DNA from: Acidocella aquatica | Lineage (GTDB): Bacteria > Pseudomonadota > Alphaproteobacteria > Acetobacterales > Acetobacteraceae | Assembly: GCF_030160635.1 (NCBI RefSeq) | Contig: NZ_BSOS01000079.1 | Location: forward strand, 1-64,000 | Direction of reading: 5' to 3' | DNA: 64,000 nucleotides | Part shown: piece after piece, positions 10,131 through 18,802 of the stretch | How the letters are laid out: every line of letters starts with the position of its first letter | How positions within the stretch are numbered: the first letter of the stretch is position 1 | Translations under genes and position numbers: made by a program | Notes under the pieces: generated by a model | What the model was told of the DNA's origin: nothing | The model's input: the letters and a program-made list of their open reading frames with translations, nothing else | Databases searched by the model: none

Positions 10131-10649
10131 TTATCGCACCGTAACCGGCACGGGCGTGAAGACCATGGCACGGCGTTCCACCGGCGGGGGCGGGCGGCGG
10201 CAGCAGATGATCCAGTAGGGCAGCACCACGAGCAGCGTCCAGAGGAAGTTGAGAGCCAATTGTTCGCGCCCCTCAACGGGGAGCTGGAAGGGAAATGCCG
10301 CCAGATCAAGCAGCCAGAGGGTGCGCCACAACAGGCCGGTGACACGGGCGGCCGGCATGAATGCCTGATGCTTTGGCTCGCGGGCCTCATGCGCGCGTAT
10401 TTGTAGAAAAGTGGCGATGACCATGATGCCGAGGCAAAGCGAATCCTGGTAGAAATCCGTGCTGGGGAATGTGTCAAACCGGTGGACCCAGATCACCCCC
10501 ACGCCCGCGCCCAGCACCGTGCAAACCCGCGCAACCGCATAAAGCGGGACGGCAAATGCCTGCCCCACCCAATTAACGCCGGGTTGCAAGGCACGGTCTA
10601 TGATAAAATCATCAACCGCCTTGGCAAAGGTGATAAATTTGCTGGCCAA
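10131..10649 (-). CDS. Hypothetical membrane protein
   Basis: 172 residues, not recognised. Three or four hydrophobic segments are visible (AVPLYAVARVCTVLGAGVGVIWV; SLCLGIMVIATFLQI; LLWRTLWLLDLAAF; FLWTLLVVLPYWIICC), followed by a Pro/Arg-rich tail (RRPPPPVERR). The start is TTG 10649 with GAGG about eight bases upstream. It lies 21 bases after the stop of the NagA-MurQ fusion gene on the same strand, so co-transcription is likely. A link to peptidoglycan recycling is possible by position only. Confidence 0.55.
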   Translation of the reverse strand: MASKFITFAKAVDDFIIDRALQPGVNWVGQAFAVPLYAVARVCTVLGAGVGVIWVHRFDTFPSTDFYQDSLCLGIMVIATFLQIRAHEAREPKHQAFMPAARVTGLLWRTLWLLDLAAFPFQLPVEGREQLALNFLWTLLVVLPYWIICCRRPPPPVERRAMVFTPVPVTVR

Positions 10650-10670
10650 TTTTATGCCTCGTCTCCTGCC

Positions 10671-12689
10671 CTATTCTTCCGCGTTCAGTGCCCGCCGTAA
10701 AGAAAATTTTACCGCTTCCAGTTTTTGCGCGGCCGCGTCCGCCGGTAAATCACGCAGCAGCATCAGCACGGCTGTTTTTACATGGTTACGGCACTGCTCC
10801 AGCGCAACACGCACGGCGGCTTCATCGGCGCCGGTGATGTCCATGGTCATGCGCAGGGCGCGGCGGCGCAGTTTTTCGTTGGTGGCGCGCATGTCCACCA
10901 TATAGGGGCCGAAAACCTTGCCCTGGCGCAGCATCACCGTGGAGGAGAGGGTGTTCAGCGCGATTTTTTGCGTGGTGCCGGCGGAGAGCCGGGTTGAACC
11001 CGCGATCACCTCCGGCCCGGAGGTGATCTGCACGGAAAATTCGGCCGCTTCGGCCAGGGGGGAACCCGGGTTGTTGACAATCGCCCCGGTCAGCGCGCCA
11101 AGGCCGCGCGCATAACGCACCGCCGCCAGGGTAAAGGGCGTGGCCCCGGAGGCGGCGATGCCGACCAGCGCATCGGCGGCGGTGAAATTATGCGCCCGCA
11201 GCGCGGCAACAGCGGCGTCCGTGCCGTCCTCCGCCCCTTCCGCGGCCTGGATGAATGCCTCCACGCCGCCGGCCAGCAGCGGCACGATAACCCCCGGCGG
11301 CAGGCCGAAGGTCGGCCCGCATTCCACCGCGTCCAGCAGGCCGAGACGCCCGGAGGTGCCAGCCCCGGCATAAAACAGCCGCCCCCCCGCCTGCAGCCTT
11401 GCCGCCACCGCATCGGCCAGCGCGGCCAGAGCGGGGGCCACGGCGTTCAGCGCGGATTGCGCCGCCACCTCCTGCGCCAGAAAAAGCCGGATGATTTCCA
11501 GCGTTGGCCGCGCGTCGAGATCCGCCAGCTCCGCCCGCGCCGCCTCGGTGCCGCGCGGCATGGCCCGCGTGGGGGCGGCGGCCCCGGCGGTCCACACCCG
11601 TTGCACGGAAAAATCATCGCCCCACCAGATGATGTCCGCCCGCTGGCCCGGCGCGAGCCGCCCACGGTCAGCCAGCCCCATCGCCTCGGCGGGGCGGGAG
11701 GTGGCGGCGGCCAGCGCGGTCTCGGGCGCTACGCCGTAAGCGATCAACCGGCGCACGCCCTCATCGAGCGTAATCCCCGCCCCGGCGATGGTGCCATCCG
11801 CGCGCAGCCCCACGCCCTGCGGGCCGAGCCGGGCTGGCGCGCCGCCAAATTCACGCACGGCACCGGGCTCCAGCCCGGCGATCACGATCGAGTCGGTCAC
11901 CGCGATGGCGCGCGGACAGGCGGCAAACGCCAATTTCAGCAGCATCGGGTCCACATGCACGCCATCGGCGATCAGGCAGGGGAACAGCCGCGCGTCGCTC
12001 AACGCCACCCCTGGCGGGCCAGGGGCGCGGTGGTGCAGCGGCGGCTGCGCGTTGAACACATGTGTGACCATGCGCGCGCCCGCATCCGCCCCGGCGCTCA
12101 TCTGCGCCGCCGTGGCATCGGTATGCCCCAGCGAGACCGTTACCCCCGCCGCCGCCAGGCGCTTGATCGCCTCCAGCGCGCCGGGCAGTTCGGGCGCCAA
12201 GGTGAGCAGGCGCAACACCGCGCGCATTTGCGGCATCGCCAGCAGCTCATCCAGCGCCGCGACGTCCGGCAGGCGAAGATGTTCCAGCGGATGCGCCCCA
12301 CGCCGCACGGGCGCCAGAAACGGCCCCTCCAGATGCAGCCCGAGAATCGCCCCATGCCGCGCCATGGCCCCGGCCACGTTAACCGCGGCGGCGCGCAGGG
12401 CTGCCAGCGGCGCGGTTATCACCGTCGGCAACACCGAGGTAACGCCACATGCCGCCAGTTTCGTGATGTAGTCATCCCACTGCGCCGGGGTTGCCGTTGC
12501 GCAATCCACCCCGAAGGCGCCGTTATTATGCAGGTCGATCAGCCCCGGGGTTAGAAACCCATGCGTGAGGCGAATATCAGCCTCCACCTGACCGGAAAAA
12601 ATTTTTACGATCTGGCCATCGCGGATTTGCACCGCTCCTGGCCCGCTGAACGCACCAGCTAAAACTATGTTCGGCGCGGAGATGATCAT
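10671..12689 (-). CDS. Fused N-acetylglucosamine-6-phosphate deacetylase / N-acetylmuramic acid 6-phosphate etherase
   Basis: A single 672-residue frame carries two complete enzymes. Residues 1 to about 372 match NagA: PTVITAP, metal ligands Glu121 (HLEGPF), His189 (SLGHTDA) and His210 (THVFNA), PLHHRAPGPPG, and the catalytic Asp266 in AVTDS. Residues about 377-672 match MurQ: RPTLEIIRLF, the SIS-domain sugar-phosphate loop YAGAGTSGRLG (440-450), Glu456 (DAVECGPTFG) and Glu487 (AEGAEDG), plus NTLSSTVMLRQGKV. MurQ turns MurNAc-6-P into GlcNAc-6-P and lactate, and NagA deacetylates GlcNAc-6-P, so consecutive steps of peptidoglycan recycling sit on one chain. Start ATG 12689. tRNA-Thr lies 16 bases upstream on the same strand. 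Confidence 0.92.
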   Translation of the reverse strand: MIISAPNIVLAGAFSGPGAVQIRDGQIVKIFSGQVEADIRLTHGFLTPGLIDLHNNGAFGVDCATATPAQWDDYITKLAACGVTSVLPTVITAPLAALRAAAVNVAGAMARHGAILGLHLEGPFLAPVRRGAHPLEHLRLPDVAALDELLAMPQMRAVLRLLTLAPELPGALEAIKRLAAAGVTVSLGHTDATAAQMSAGADAGARMVTHVFNAQPPLHHRAPGPPGVALSDARLFPCLIADGVHVDPMLLKLAFAACPRAIAVTDSIVIAGLEPGAVREFGGAPARLGPQGVGLRADGTIAGAGITLDEGVRRLIAYGVAPETALAAATSRPAEAMGLADRGRLAPGQRADIIWWGDDFSVQRVWTAGAAAPTRAMPRGTEAARAELADLDARPTLEIIRLFLAQEVAAQSALNAVAPALAALADAVAARLQAGGRLFYAGAGTSGRLGLLDAVECGPTFGLPPGVIVPLLAGGVEAFIQAAEGAEDGTDAAVAALRAHNFTAADALVGIAASGATPFTLAAVRYARGLGALTGAIVNNPGSPLAEAAEFSVQITSGPEVIAGSTRLSAGTTQKIALNTLSSTVMLRQGKVFGPYMVDMRATNEKLRRRALRMTMDITGADEAAVRVALEQCRNHVKTAVLMLLRDLPADAAAQKLEAVKFSLRRALNAEE

Positions 12690-12705
12690 ATTTGCCTATA
12701 AAAGC

Positions 12706-12780
12706 TGGTGCCGGGTGAGGGATTTGAACCCCCGGCCTTCGGTTTACAAAACCGCTGCACTACCACTGTGCTAACCCGGC
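12706..12780 (-). tRNA. tRNA-Thr (anticodon UGU)
   Basis: Read on the minus strand, the acceptor arms GCCGGGT/ACCCGGC, D-arm AGCACAGTGGTAGTGC, anticodon loop TTTGTAA and T-arm GGGTTCAAATCC fold into a normal tRNA, and CCA is encoded. Anticodon TGT reads ACA and other Thr codons. The top pair of the anticodon stem looks like a G-A mismatch. The 3' end is only 16 bases before nagA-murQ. Confidence 0.95.
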
Positions 12781-12821
12781 GCGGGGAGAGCCTTACCATA
12801 ATCCTTCGTTCCTTCCACCCC

Positions 12822-12851
12822 TTGATCCCGGAGCAAACACCGGTCTATACC
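12822..12851 (+). promoter_or_regulatory. Putative promoter of tRNA-Ala
   Basis: TTGATC (12822-12827) and TATACC (12846-12851) are separated by 18 bases and end 13 bases before the tRNA-Ala gene. The hexamers resemble sigma-70 elements. The 84-bp spacer between the divergent tRNA genes must also serve tRNA-Thr, for which I see only a weak TATGGT on the minus strand near 12795-12800. Confidence 0.45.
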
Positions 12852-12864
12852 CCCCTCCAGCGAC

Positions 12865-12940
12865 GGGGCTATAGCTCAATTGGTAGAGCGCCTGCATGGC
12901 ATGCAGGAGGTCAGCGGTTCGATTCCGCTTAGCTCCACCA
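12865..12940 (+). tRNA. tRNA-Ala (anticodon GGC)
   Basis: A 76-base cloverleaf with encoded CCA: acceptor GGGGCTA/TAGCTCC, D-arm AGCTCAATTGGTAGAGC, anticodon stem CCTGC/GCAGG around ATGGCAT, T-arm GCGGTTCGATTCCGC. Anticodon GGC reads GCC and GCT Ala codons. Confidence 0.97.
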
Positions 12941-12948
12941 CCCCCCTT

Positions 12949-15900
12949 TCATCCCTCCAACGCGGCGCGTAACACCTGCGCAACCTTTGCGTTGAACGCG
13001 GCAAAGCCGTTTTCCGTTTCCATCCGCGCCAAAGCCTTTTCGCGCATCGTGTTCCACAACGCCTCATCGCGATAAAGCCGGGCGATCTGCCGGGCAAACG
13101 CCGCCGCGTCATCCACCGGGGCGCTCAACATCTCCTCCCCCCAGCCCAACTGCCCGCGCAACAGCGCCGTGCCCACGCAGGGCAGGCCGTAGGAGGCGGC
13201 TTCATATATTTTATAGGGCGTTCCCGCAGCGAATCGCGTGGGGGCGATAAACACCCGCGCCGCGTTGTAGAATGGCGCCAATTCCCCCACCGCGCCGTGC
13301 AGTTTTATGCGTTCATGCCGGAAGGGGGAGAGGTCGATCCCCGGTGCGGTGTAGCCCACCACATGCAGCACCGGCGCCTCACCCAGCATGGCGGCCAGGG
13401 CGGGGAGAATTTCGCGCAGATACCAGTCCAGCGAATCGAGGTTCGGACTATCCGCCTGGTGAATCCCGGCGACGAAGAGCAGCCCGGCGCGCTGGGCGAA
13501 GCCGTTGGGCGTTGGTGCCGGCGCGCGCGCCGTGCCGAGCAGGCTGGCCTGTGGCAGGCCAAGCGCATGCAGCTGCGCCACCTCGGAGGCACTCACCGCC
13601 AAAATCTCGCGGCAGACCTCCACCCCGGCGAATTCGGCCTGTAACCCAACGCCATGCCCTGCCCGGTTGCTTGCCACCGCCTCGGTATCCAGCACCAGCG
13701 GCACGCGCGCGGGGGCCAGCCCGGCCTTGCGCAGATAAGGCAGCACCCGGGCGAAATTATGGGTGCGCGCGATCCACACCAGATCGTAAAAATTCCGCCG
13801 TCCGGCGAGGAATTCCGCCAGCATGGTGAAATCACGGTCATGCAGCACCTCAACCTCCTCCGGCAGATCGCCAAAGAGGCTCATGACATCGTAGGCGGCG
13901 CCGTTCAGCGGAAACACATGCACATCAAACCCCGCCGCGCTGATGGCATGCACGACATCGTTGGAGCGCACGAAGCCCGAACCGAGGCGGCGCAGCGGCA
14001 CTGTATCCTCGATGAAGAGCACGCGCGGCTTGCCGCCCCTGCCCCGCGCCGCCACCAGTGTTTTTTCCGATGGGGCAAGCTGGGTTTTTAAAAATTCCAT
14101 GTGTTTCTTGCGGAAAATGCGCCGCCCCCGGCGCATCAGCGCCATCGAGGCCTCGGTGGTGGCGGCGCTGCCAAACTCCAGATGATGCACCACGACGGCT
14201 GGGTCGTAGACAACCCGGTACCCCGCGCCGATGATGCGCACGCATAAATCCACATCCTCGAAATAGGCCGGGGCGAAGGCCTCATCGAAGCCGCCGAGGG
14301 CGCGCACCAGTTCAGTGCGGCAGAGCAAAAATACCGCCGAGCAATAATCGACATCGCGGCAGAAATTCGCCTCGGCGGCCAGCGGCGAGGCATCGCGCAT
14401 ATAGCCGGCCGTGGTGCCCTCGTTCCAGATGATTGAGCCGGCCTCCTGCAACAGGCCGTTGGTGCGGATGATCTTGCCGCCCACCGCGCCGATATCGTCC
14501 GCCCCGCCCAGGCGCGCCAGCGCCGCCGCCACCGCGCCATGCGCCAGCTCGGTGTCGTTGTTGAGAAACAGCAAGGCCGGTGCGGTGACATGCGCCAGCG
14601 CCGCGTTGCAGCCGCGCAGAAAGCCAACATTGCCCGCCATGCGCAAAACCTTCGCGCCGCGCACATAATCGGCAATCCGCCTGGTATCATCGGTGGAATC
14701 ATTATCCACCACAATCAGCTCCACCGCCCCGGTAAAATTATTCCGCAGCGAGGCGAGCGAGAGCATTGTCAGCTCAAAGCGGTTGAACACCACCACAACA
14801 ACACTGAGCACCGGCGGCCCCGCCAGCGTGAAATCAAGCCGGTGCCGTGCGAAAATCGCCAGATTTTGCCGGGCTTTTTTTACAAACAGCTCACGGGTCA
14901 AGGCTTCGCTCAGGTGCGGCTGTTCCTCCGGCGGGCAATACGGCAGATTTTCCACAAGCCCCACCAGCCGCAGATGCGCGAAGGCATCGCGCACCTCACC
15001 GGCGTTCAGATCGTTGCGCACCTGCTCGTTCATGTCGCGGTAGTAGACCAGATCAATTCCCGCGCGGGGCTGGCGCAGCTCGAAGGCGCCAAATTGCACG
15101 AACTGCTGATAGGCGCTGCGATAAAACCCCTGCTCAATAGCCGCCGCGATATCAGGGTGGCGGGTGCGGTAAAACGCCTCGGAGAATTGGGGCACCGGAT
15201 CAAAATTTTCCGCCGCCTCGCACGTCAGGTAATGGGCGATCGCCGAGCTGAACCGCCCGCGCGCGATCTGCGCCTTCGCGCCCGGATGATGCTCAATGTA
15301 CCAGGCGGGATCAAAATAGACCGACGGTGCCAGCTCCTCCTCAACCCCGCCGAGCCGGTTCAGGAAATGCACAAAAGCCCCGTGCAGATCCACCTGCGCG
15401 CCATCCACCCCGGCCTCGATAGCCCGCGCGCGGTAATATTGCGCGTCGAACAGATAATGCCCCATGCGCCGCTCGCGCTGGCCGGAGCGCAAATAATGGT
15501 CGTAACGGCCAAAACACTGGTGCTGGTCAAGGTTTTCCAGCGTCATATCCTCGTACAGATCGGCGTACAGCGCATCGTCAAACAGCCAGTGCGGCGAGAC
15601 GCCCCGGTGCCCGTGCTGGCAGTAATGGTCAAAGCCGGACTGATAATGCCCGCCGCGCACCAGCACGGCGATGTCCGGGTTGCGGGCGAGGTAGAATGCC
15701 TCATCAAAGAGCGGGCTCGGAGAATGCCCCAGCCGCGCCCCCACGCGCAGATAATACAGCAACGCCGCCTCGGGGGGTTTATCCTGGCAGAGCACCCGCG
15801 CATCGGCATGGCGGCGCAGATACCACTCCCGGTCAAACACCGCCCAGGCTGGTTTTAGCGCGCAGGCGGGGTCGAGCAGCTGATGGGCGGGAAGCGGCAT
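12949..15900 (-). CDS. Large two-domain glycosyltransferase with seven N-terminal repeats
   Basis: 983 residues from ATG 15900, which has AAGGAC five bases upstream; a TTG at 15957 would add 19 residues. Residues 21-320 hold seven degenerate repeats of 42-45 residues, each opening with F-D-x-x-W/F-Y-x-x-x-x-P (starts near 21, 64, 106, 150, 195, 238, 281). A family-2 glycosyltransferase domain follows (LSVVVVVFNRFELTMLSLAS, VDNDSTDD, FLNNDTEL, YFEDVDLC) from about 364 to 620, then a GT4-like domain (GLLFVAGIHQ, FIAPTRFAAGTPYKIYEAASYGLPCV). It probably builds a surface polysaccharide in the cytosol. The 3' end abuts tRNA-Ala. Sugar specificity unknown. Confidence 0.88.
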   Translation of the reverse strand: MPLPAHQLLDPACALKPAWAVFDREWYLRRHADARVLCQDKPPEAALLYYLRVGARLGHSPSPLFDEAFYLARNPDIAVLVRGGHYQSGFDHYCQHGHRGVSPHWLFDDALYADLYEDMTLENLDQHQCFGRYDHYLRSGQRERRMGHYLFDAQYYRARAIEAGVDGAQVDLHGAFVHFLNRLGGVEEELAPSVYFDPAWYIEHHPGAKAQIARGRFSSAIAHYLTCEAAENFDPVPQFSEAFYRTRHPDIAAAIEQGFYRSAYQQFVQFGAFELRQPRAGIDLVYYRDMNEQVRNDLNAGEVRDAFAHLRLVGLVENLPYCPPEEQPHLSEALTRELFVKKARQNLAIFARHRLDFTLAGPPVLSVVVVVFNRFELTMLSLASLRNNFTGAVELIVVDNDSTDDTRRIADYVRGAKVLRMAGNVGFLRGCNAALAHVTAPALLFLNNDTELAHGAVAAALARLGGADDIGAVGGKIIRTNGLLQEAGSIIWNEGTTAGYMRDASPLAAEANFCRDVDYCSAVFLLCRTELVRALGGFDEAFAPAYFEDVDLCVRIIGAGYRVVYDPAVVVHHLEFGSAATTEASMALMRRGRRIFRKKHMEFLKTQLAPSEKTLVAARGRGGKPRVLFIEDTVPLRRLGSGFVRSNDVVHAISAAGFDVHVFPLNGAAYDVMSLFGDLPEEVEVLHDRDFTMLAEFLAGRRNFYDLVWIARTHNFARVLPYLRKAGLAPARVPLVLDTEAVASNRAGHGVGLQAEFAGVEVCREILAVSASEVAQLHALGLPQASLLGTARAPAPTPNGFAQRAGLLFVAGIHQADSPNLDSLDWYLREILPALAAMLGEAPVLHVVGYTAPGIDLSPFRHERIKLHGAVGELAPFYNAARVFIAPTRFAAGTPYKIYEAASYGLPCVGTALLRGQLGWGEEMLSAPVDDAAAFARQIARLYRDEALWNTMREKALARMETENGFAAFNAKVAQVLRAALEG

Positions 15901-15928
15901 GAAGTCCTTATGCGTGTATTGTCTCCTT

Positions 15929-15942
15929 GAGGTTGCAACCTC
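15929..15942. promoter_or_regulatory. 14-bp perfect palindrome between divergent genes
   Basis: GAGGTTGCAACCTC is fully self-complementary and lies 29 bases before the glycosyltransferase start and 80 bases before the thioesterase start. This is a typical place for a dimeric repressor site. No regulator is known. Confidence 0.4.
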
Positions 15943-16021
15943 CGGCAGCAATGTCAAGGACGGGTTAAAACCGCGCCGGGCCAGTAGCCGCCTCGAAGCT
16001 TATCGCTTAAACCTGCGGGTT

Positions 16022-16471
16022 ATGACGCCAACCCACCCCCCGGCCCCTTCGGAAAAGACACTCCGGCTTGACGCGCAGGCGCTCTCGGCTTTTCTCGACA
16101 GCGCCTTCCCCGCCGCCACAAGGCCCACCTTTGGCGATGTCGTGAGCGTGGCGCCGCGGCATGTCCGCATGGTGCTCAACCCTGGCCCGGAAAGCATCCG
16201 CCCGGGCAACATCGTCTCCGGCCCCACGCTCATGGGCTTCGCCGATGTCGCGGCCTTTGCGGTGGTGCTGGCGCATATCGGCCCGGTGGGGATGACCGTG
16301 ACCAACACGTTGACCATCACGTTTCTGCGGGCCTGCCGGCTGGAGCGCGTCATCGCCGATGCGCGGCTGCTCAAGCTTGGGCGCCGGCTGGCCACGGTGG
16401 AGGTGCGGATGTGGCAGGAGGCGGAAGACCGGCCGGTGGCGCATGCCACCATCGGCTATGCCATCCCCTGA
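16022..16471 (+). CDS. PaaI-family hotdog thioesterase
   Basis: 149 residues from ATG 16022. The pattern of a hotdog-fold acyl-CoA thioesterase is clear: the GNIVSGPTLMGFADVAAFAVVLAHIG segment holds the catalytic-face Asp and the long central helix, followed by strands TNTLTITFLRACRLERVIADARLLKLGRRLATVEVRMW and a C-terminal ATIGYAIP. The frame continues upstream to 15899, but those 41 residues are not family-like and overlap the divergent promoter. The gene is convergent with bioA, whose stop lies 21 bases away. The substrate is not predictable. Confidence 0.82.
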   Translation: MTPTHPPAPSEKTLRLDAQALSAFLDSAFPAATRPTFGDVVSVAPRHVRMVLNPGPESIRPGNIVSGPTLMGFADVAAFAVVLAHIGPVGMTVTNTLTITFLRACRLERVIADARLLKLGRRLATVEVRMWQEAEDRPVAHATIGYAIP

Positions 16472-16492
16472 GACGAGGTGAGCGAGACGCGG

Positions 16493-17743
16493 TTAAGATA
16501 AGACCCTGAAAATCGCCGCGCAGAGATGCGAGAGCTCATCCGGGCTGATGGTGAAGGCCGGGGTGAGGTAGAGGATATTCCTGAACGGACGAATCCACAC
16601 ACCTTGGGCCACCAGCGCCATGCGCAGCGCCGCCGGGTTGGCGATTTCGGCCAGCTCGACCACGCCGATGGCGCCCAGCACCCGCACATCGACAACCCCC
16701 GGCAAGGCGCGGCACGGCGCCAGCTCACGCGCCATCTGCGCTGAAATGGCGGCCACCTGCGCCAGCCTGGGCTCGCGCTCGAACAGATCCAGCGATGCAT
16801 TGGCCGCCGCGCAGCCCAGCGCATTGGCCATATAGGTTGGCCCGTGCATCAGCGCGGTTGATGGGCTGGCGGAGAGAAACGCCTCGAAGAGCGCATCGGT
16901 GGCGATGGTCGCGGCCAGCGGCAGGGTGCCGCCGGTCAGCGCCTTGGAGAGGGTGATGATGTCAGGCGCCACGCCCGCCTGCTCGAAGGCGAACATCGTG
17001 CCCGTGCGCCCGAAGCCGGTGAAAATTTCATCGAAGATCAGCGTCAGCCCGTAGGCATCCGCGGCGCGGCGCAAATGGCGCAGGACCTGCGGCGGATGCA
17101 GCACCATGCCCCCTGCCCCTTGCACCAGCGGCTCGATGATGATCCCCGCCAGCGTATGCGCGTTGGCTTCCAGGAAGGCGTCAAACGCCGCCGTGCTCGC
17201 TTCGTCACGCGGCAGGGGGATGACGGGGTGCTCGGGCAGCAGCCCGGTGAACATGGCGTGCATCCCCTCCTCGGGGTCGCAGATCGCCATCGTGCCAAAG
17301 GTGTCGCCGTGGTAGCCGCCGGTGAAGGCCAAAATCTTCGTGCGCCCGCGCTCCCCGCGGTTGAGGCGCGACTGCACCGCGATCTTGATTGCCACCTCCA
17401 CCGCGACGGAGCCTGAATCGGTGAAGAACACGCGGTTCAACGGCTCGGGCAGCAGCGCGGCCAGGCGGGTGGAGAGCCGGTACGCCGGTTCATGCGCCAG
17501 CCCGCCGAACATGACATGCGGCACGCGCGCGAGCTGCGCGGACACCGCCTGCGCGATATGCGGATGGTTATAGCCGTGGCAGGCCGTCCACCAGGAGGCG
17601 ATGCCGTCGATCAGCACCCGCCCATCCTCCAGATGAATCGCGCTGCCCTCAGTGCGCGCCACCGGTAGCGGCAGCGGCGCCGTCTGCATCTGCGCATAAG
17701 GCAGCCAGACGTGCCGCCAGCCTTCTTCCAGCCAGTTACTCAT
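16493..17743 (-). CDS. bioA: Adenosylmethionine-8-amino-7-oxononanoate aminotransferase
   Basis: PLP enzyme of biotin synthesis that transfers an amino group from SAM to KAPA, giving DAPA. The 416 residues have the class-III aminotransferase layout: WLPYAQMQ at the N-terminus, DGIASWWTACHGYNHP (the BioA-specific Trp pair), FTDSGSVAVEVAIKIAVQ, FTGGYHGDTFGTMAICDP, LIFDEIFTGFGRTG and the PLP lysine in TLSKALTGG. It follows bioB after 36 bases on the same strand, so bioB-bioA is an operon, with bioD divergent. Confidence 0.96.
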   Translation of the reverse strand: MSNWLEEGWRHVWLPYAQMQTAPLPLPVARTEGSAIHLEDGRVLIDGIASWWTACHGYNHPHIAQAVSAQLARVPHVMFGGLAHEPAYRLSTRLAALLPEPLNRVFFTDSGSVAVEVAIKIAVQSRLNRGERGRTKILAFTGGYHGDTFGTMAICDPEEGMHAMFTGLLPEHPVIPLPRDEASTAAFDAFLEANAHTLAGIIIEPLVQGAGGMVLHPPQVLRHLRRAADAYGLTLIFDEIFTGFGRTGTMFAFEQAGVAPDIITLSKALTGGTLPLAATIATDALFEAFLSASPSTALMHGPTYMANALGCAAANASLDLFEREPRLAQVAAISAQMARELAPCRALPGVVDVRVLGAIGVVELAEIANPAALRMALVAQGVWIRPFRNILYLTPAFTISPDELSHLCAAIFRVLS

Positions 17744-17779
17744 TTTTGGCGCGCGGCCGCCCCGCCAGCCCCACGCGCA

Positions 17780-18736
17780 TTATTCAGGCCGTATCCCCAG
17801 CTTGGCGAACAGCGCCTCATCATGGTTCACGGTGGCGTTTTTCGTGGTCAGCAGCTTCTCGCCGTGGAAGATCGAATTCGCCCCGGCCAGGAAGCACAAT
17901 GCCTGCGCCTCGTCGCTCATGGCCTCGCGGCCGGCCGAGAGCCGCACATAGCTCTTGGGCATGGTGATGCGCGCCGCCGCGACGACACGCACGAAGTCGA
18001 TCGCGTCGATCGGCGCGGCGTTGGCCAGCGGTGTGCCCTCCACCGCCACCAGCGCGTTGATCGGCACCGATTCCGGCGGCACCGGCAGGTTCGCCAGTGT
18101 CGCGATCAGCCCGGCGCGGTCGCTCTCATCCTCGCCCATGCCGACAATCCCGCCGCAGCAGACGTTGATGCCCGCATCGCGCACATTGGCCAGCGTATCC
18201 AGCCGGTCCTGATAGGTGCGGGTGGTGATCACCTTGCCGTAATACTCGGGCGAGGTGTCCAGATTGTGATTGTAATAATCGAGCCCGGCGTTTTTCAGCC
18301 GCGCGGTCTGCGGCGCGGTGAGCATGCCCAGGGTCACGCAGGTTTCCAGCCCGAGCGCCTTCACGCCCTCGATCATATCGCACACATGATCTAGATCATG
18401 GTCCTTCGGGCTGCGCCAGGCGGCCCCCATGCAGAACCGTGCCGCGCCTTTCTCCTTGGCGGCCCGCGCCTCGGCCAGAACAGTCTCCACCGCCATCAGC
18501 TTGGAAGCCTTGGTCCCCGTATCCGCCCCCGCCGCCTGCGGGCAATAGCCGCAATCCTCCGGGCAGCCGCCGGTCTTGATGGAGAGCAGGGTGGAGATTT
18601 GCACCCGCGCCGGATTAAAATGTTCGCGGTGTACGCTCTGCGCGCGGTACATCAACTCCGGAAAAGGCAACGCCAGCAAGGCGGCGACATCCTCCCGGCT
18701 CCAGCGTAGATTTGTGACAATATGGCTGTCGGGCAA
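17780..18736 (-). CDS. bioB: Biotin synthase (radical SAM)
   Basis: Inserts sulfur into dethiobiotin. The 318 residues carry the radical-SAM cluster motif CPEDCGYC (Cys 58, 62, 65), [30 protein letters not shown], the [11 protein letters not shown] and [10 protein letters not shown] signatures and the cluster-2 residues downstream ([10 protein letters not shown]). The length is normal. Translation appears to start at TTG 18736 with TAGGAG eight bases upstream; no ATG fits. It heads bioB-bioA. The 66-bp gap to divergent bioD contains no BioR-type TTATCTATAA or BirA-type operator that I can see. Confidence 0.96.
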   Translation of the reverse strand: MPDSHIVTNLRWSREDVAALLALPFPELMYRAQSVHREHFNPARVQISTLLSIKTGGCPEDCGYCPQAAGADTGTKASKLMAVETVLAEARAAKEKGAARFCMGAAWRSPKDHDLDHVCDMIEGVKALGLETCVTLGMLTAPQTARLKNAGLDYYNHNLDTSPEYYGKVITTRTYQDRLDTLANVRDAGINVCCGGIVGMGEDESDRAGLIATLANLPVPPESVPINALVAVEGTPLANAAPIDAIDFVRVVAAARITMPKSYVRLSAGREAMSDEAQALCFLAGANSIFHGEKLLTTKNATVNHDEALFAKLGIRPE

Positions 18737-18802
18737 AAGCGGTCTCCTAACTGATTGCCTTGGAGGTTAAACCGATGCATCAAAGGAGGAAAGAGTGGAA
18801 CC

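Noticed and set aside
11190..12554. 454-codon plus-strand frame opposite nagA-murQ
   Set aside because: A shadow of the fusion gene; Arg/Gly/His-rich with no motifs.
18737..18802. Search for BioR or BirA operator in the bioB-bioD gap
   Set aside because: Only GATGCATC and GGTTAAACC-like pieces occur; nothing matches TTATCTATAA or the long BirA palindrome.
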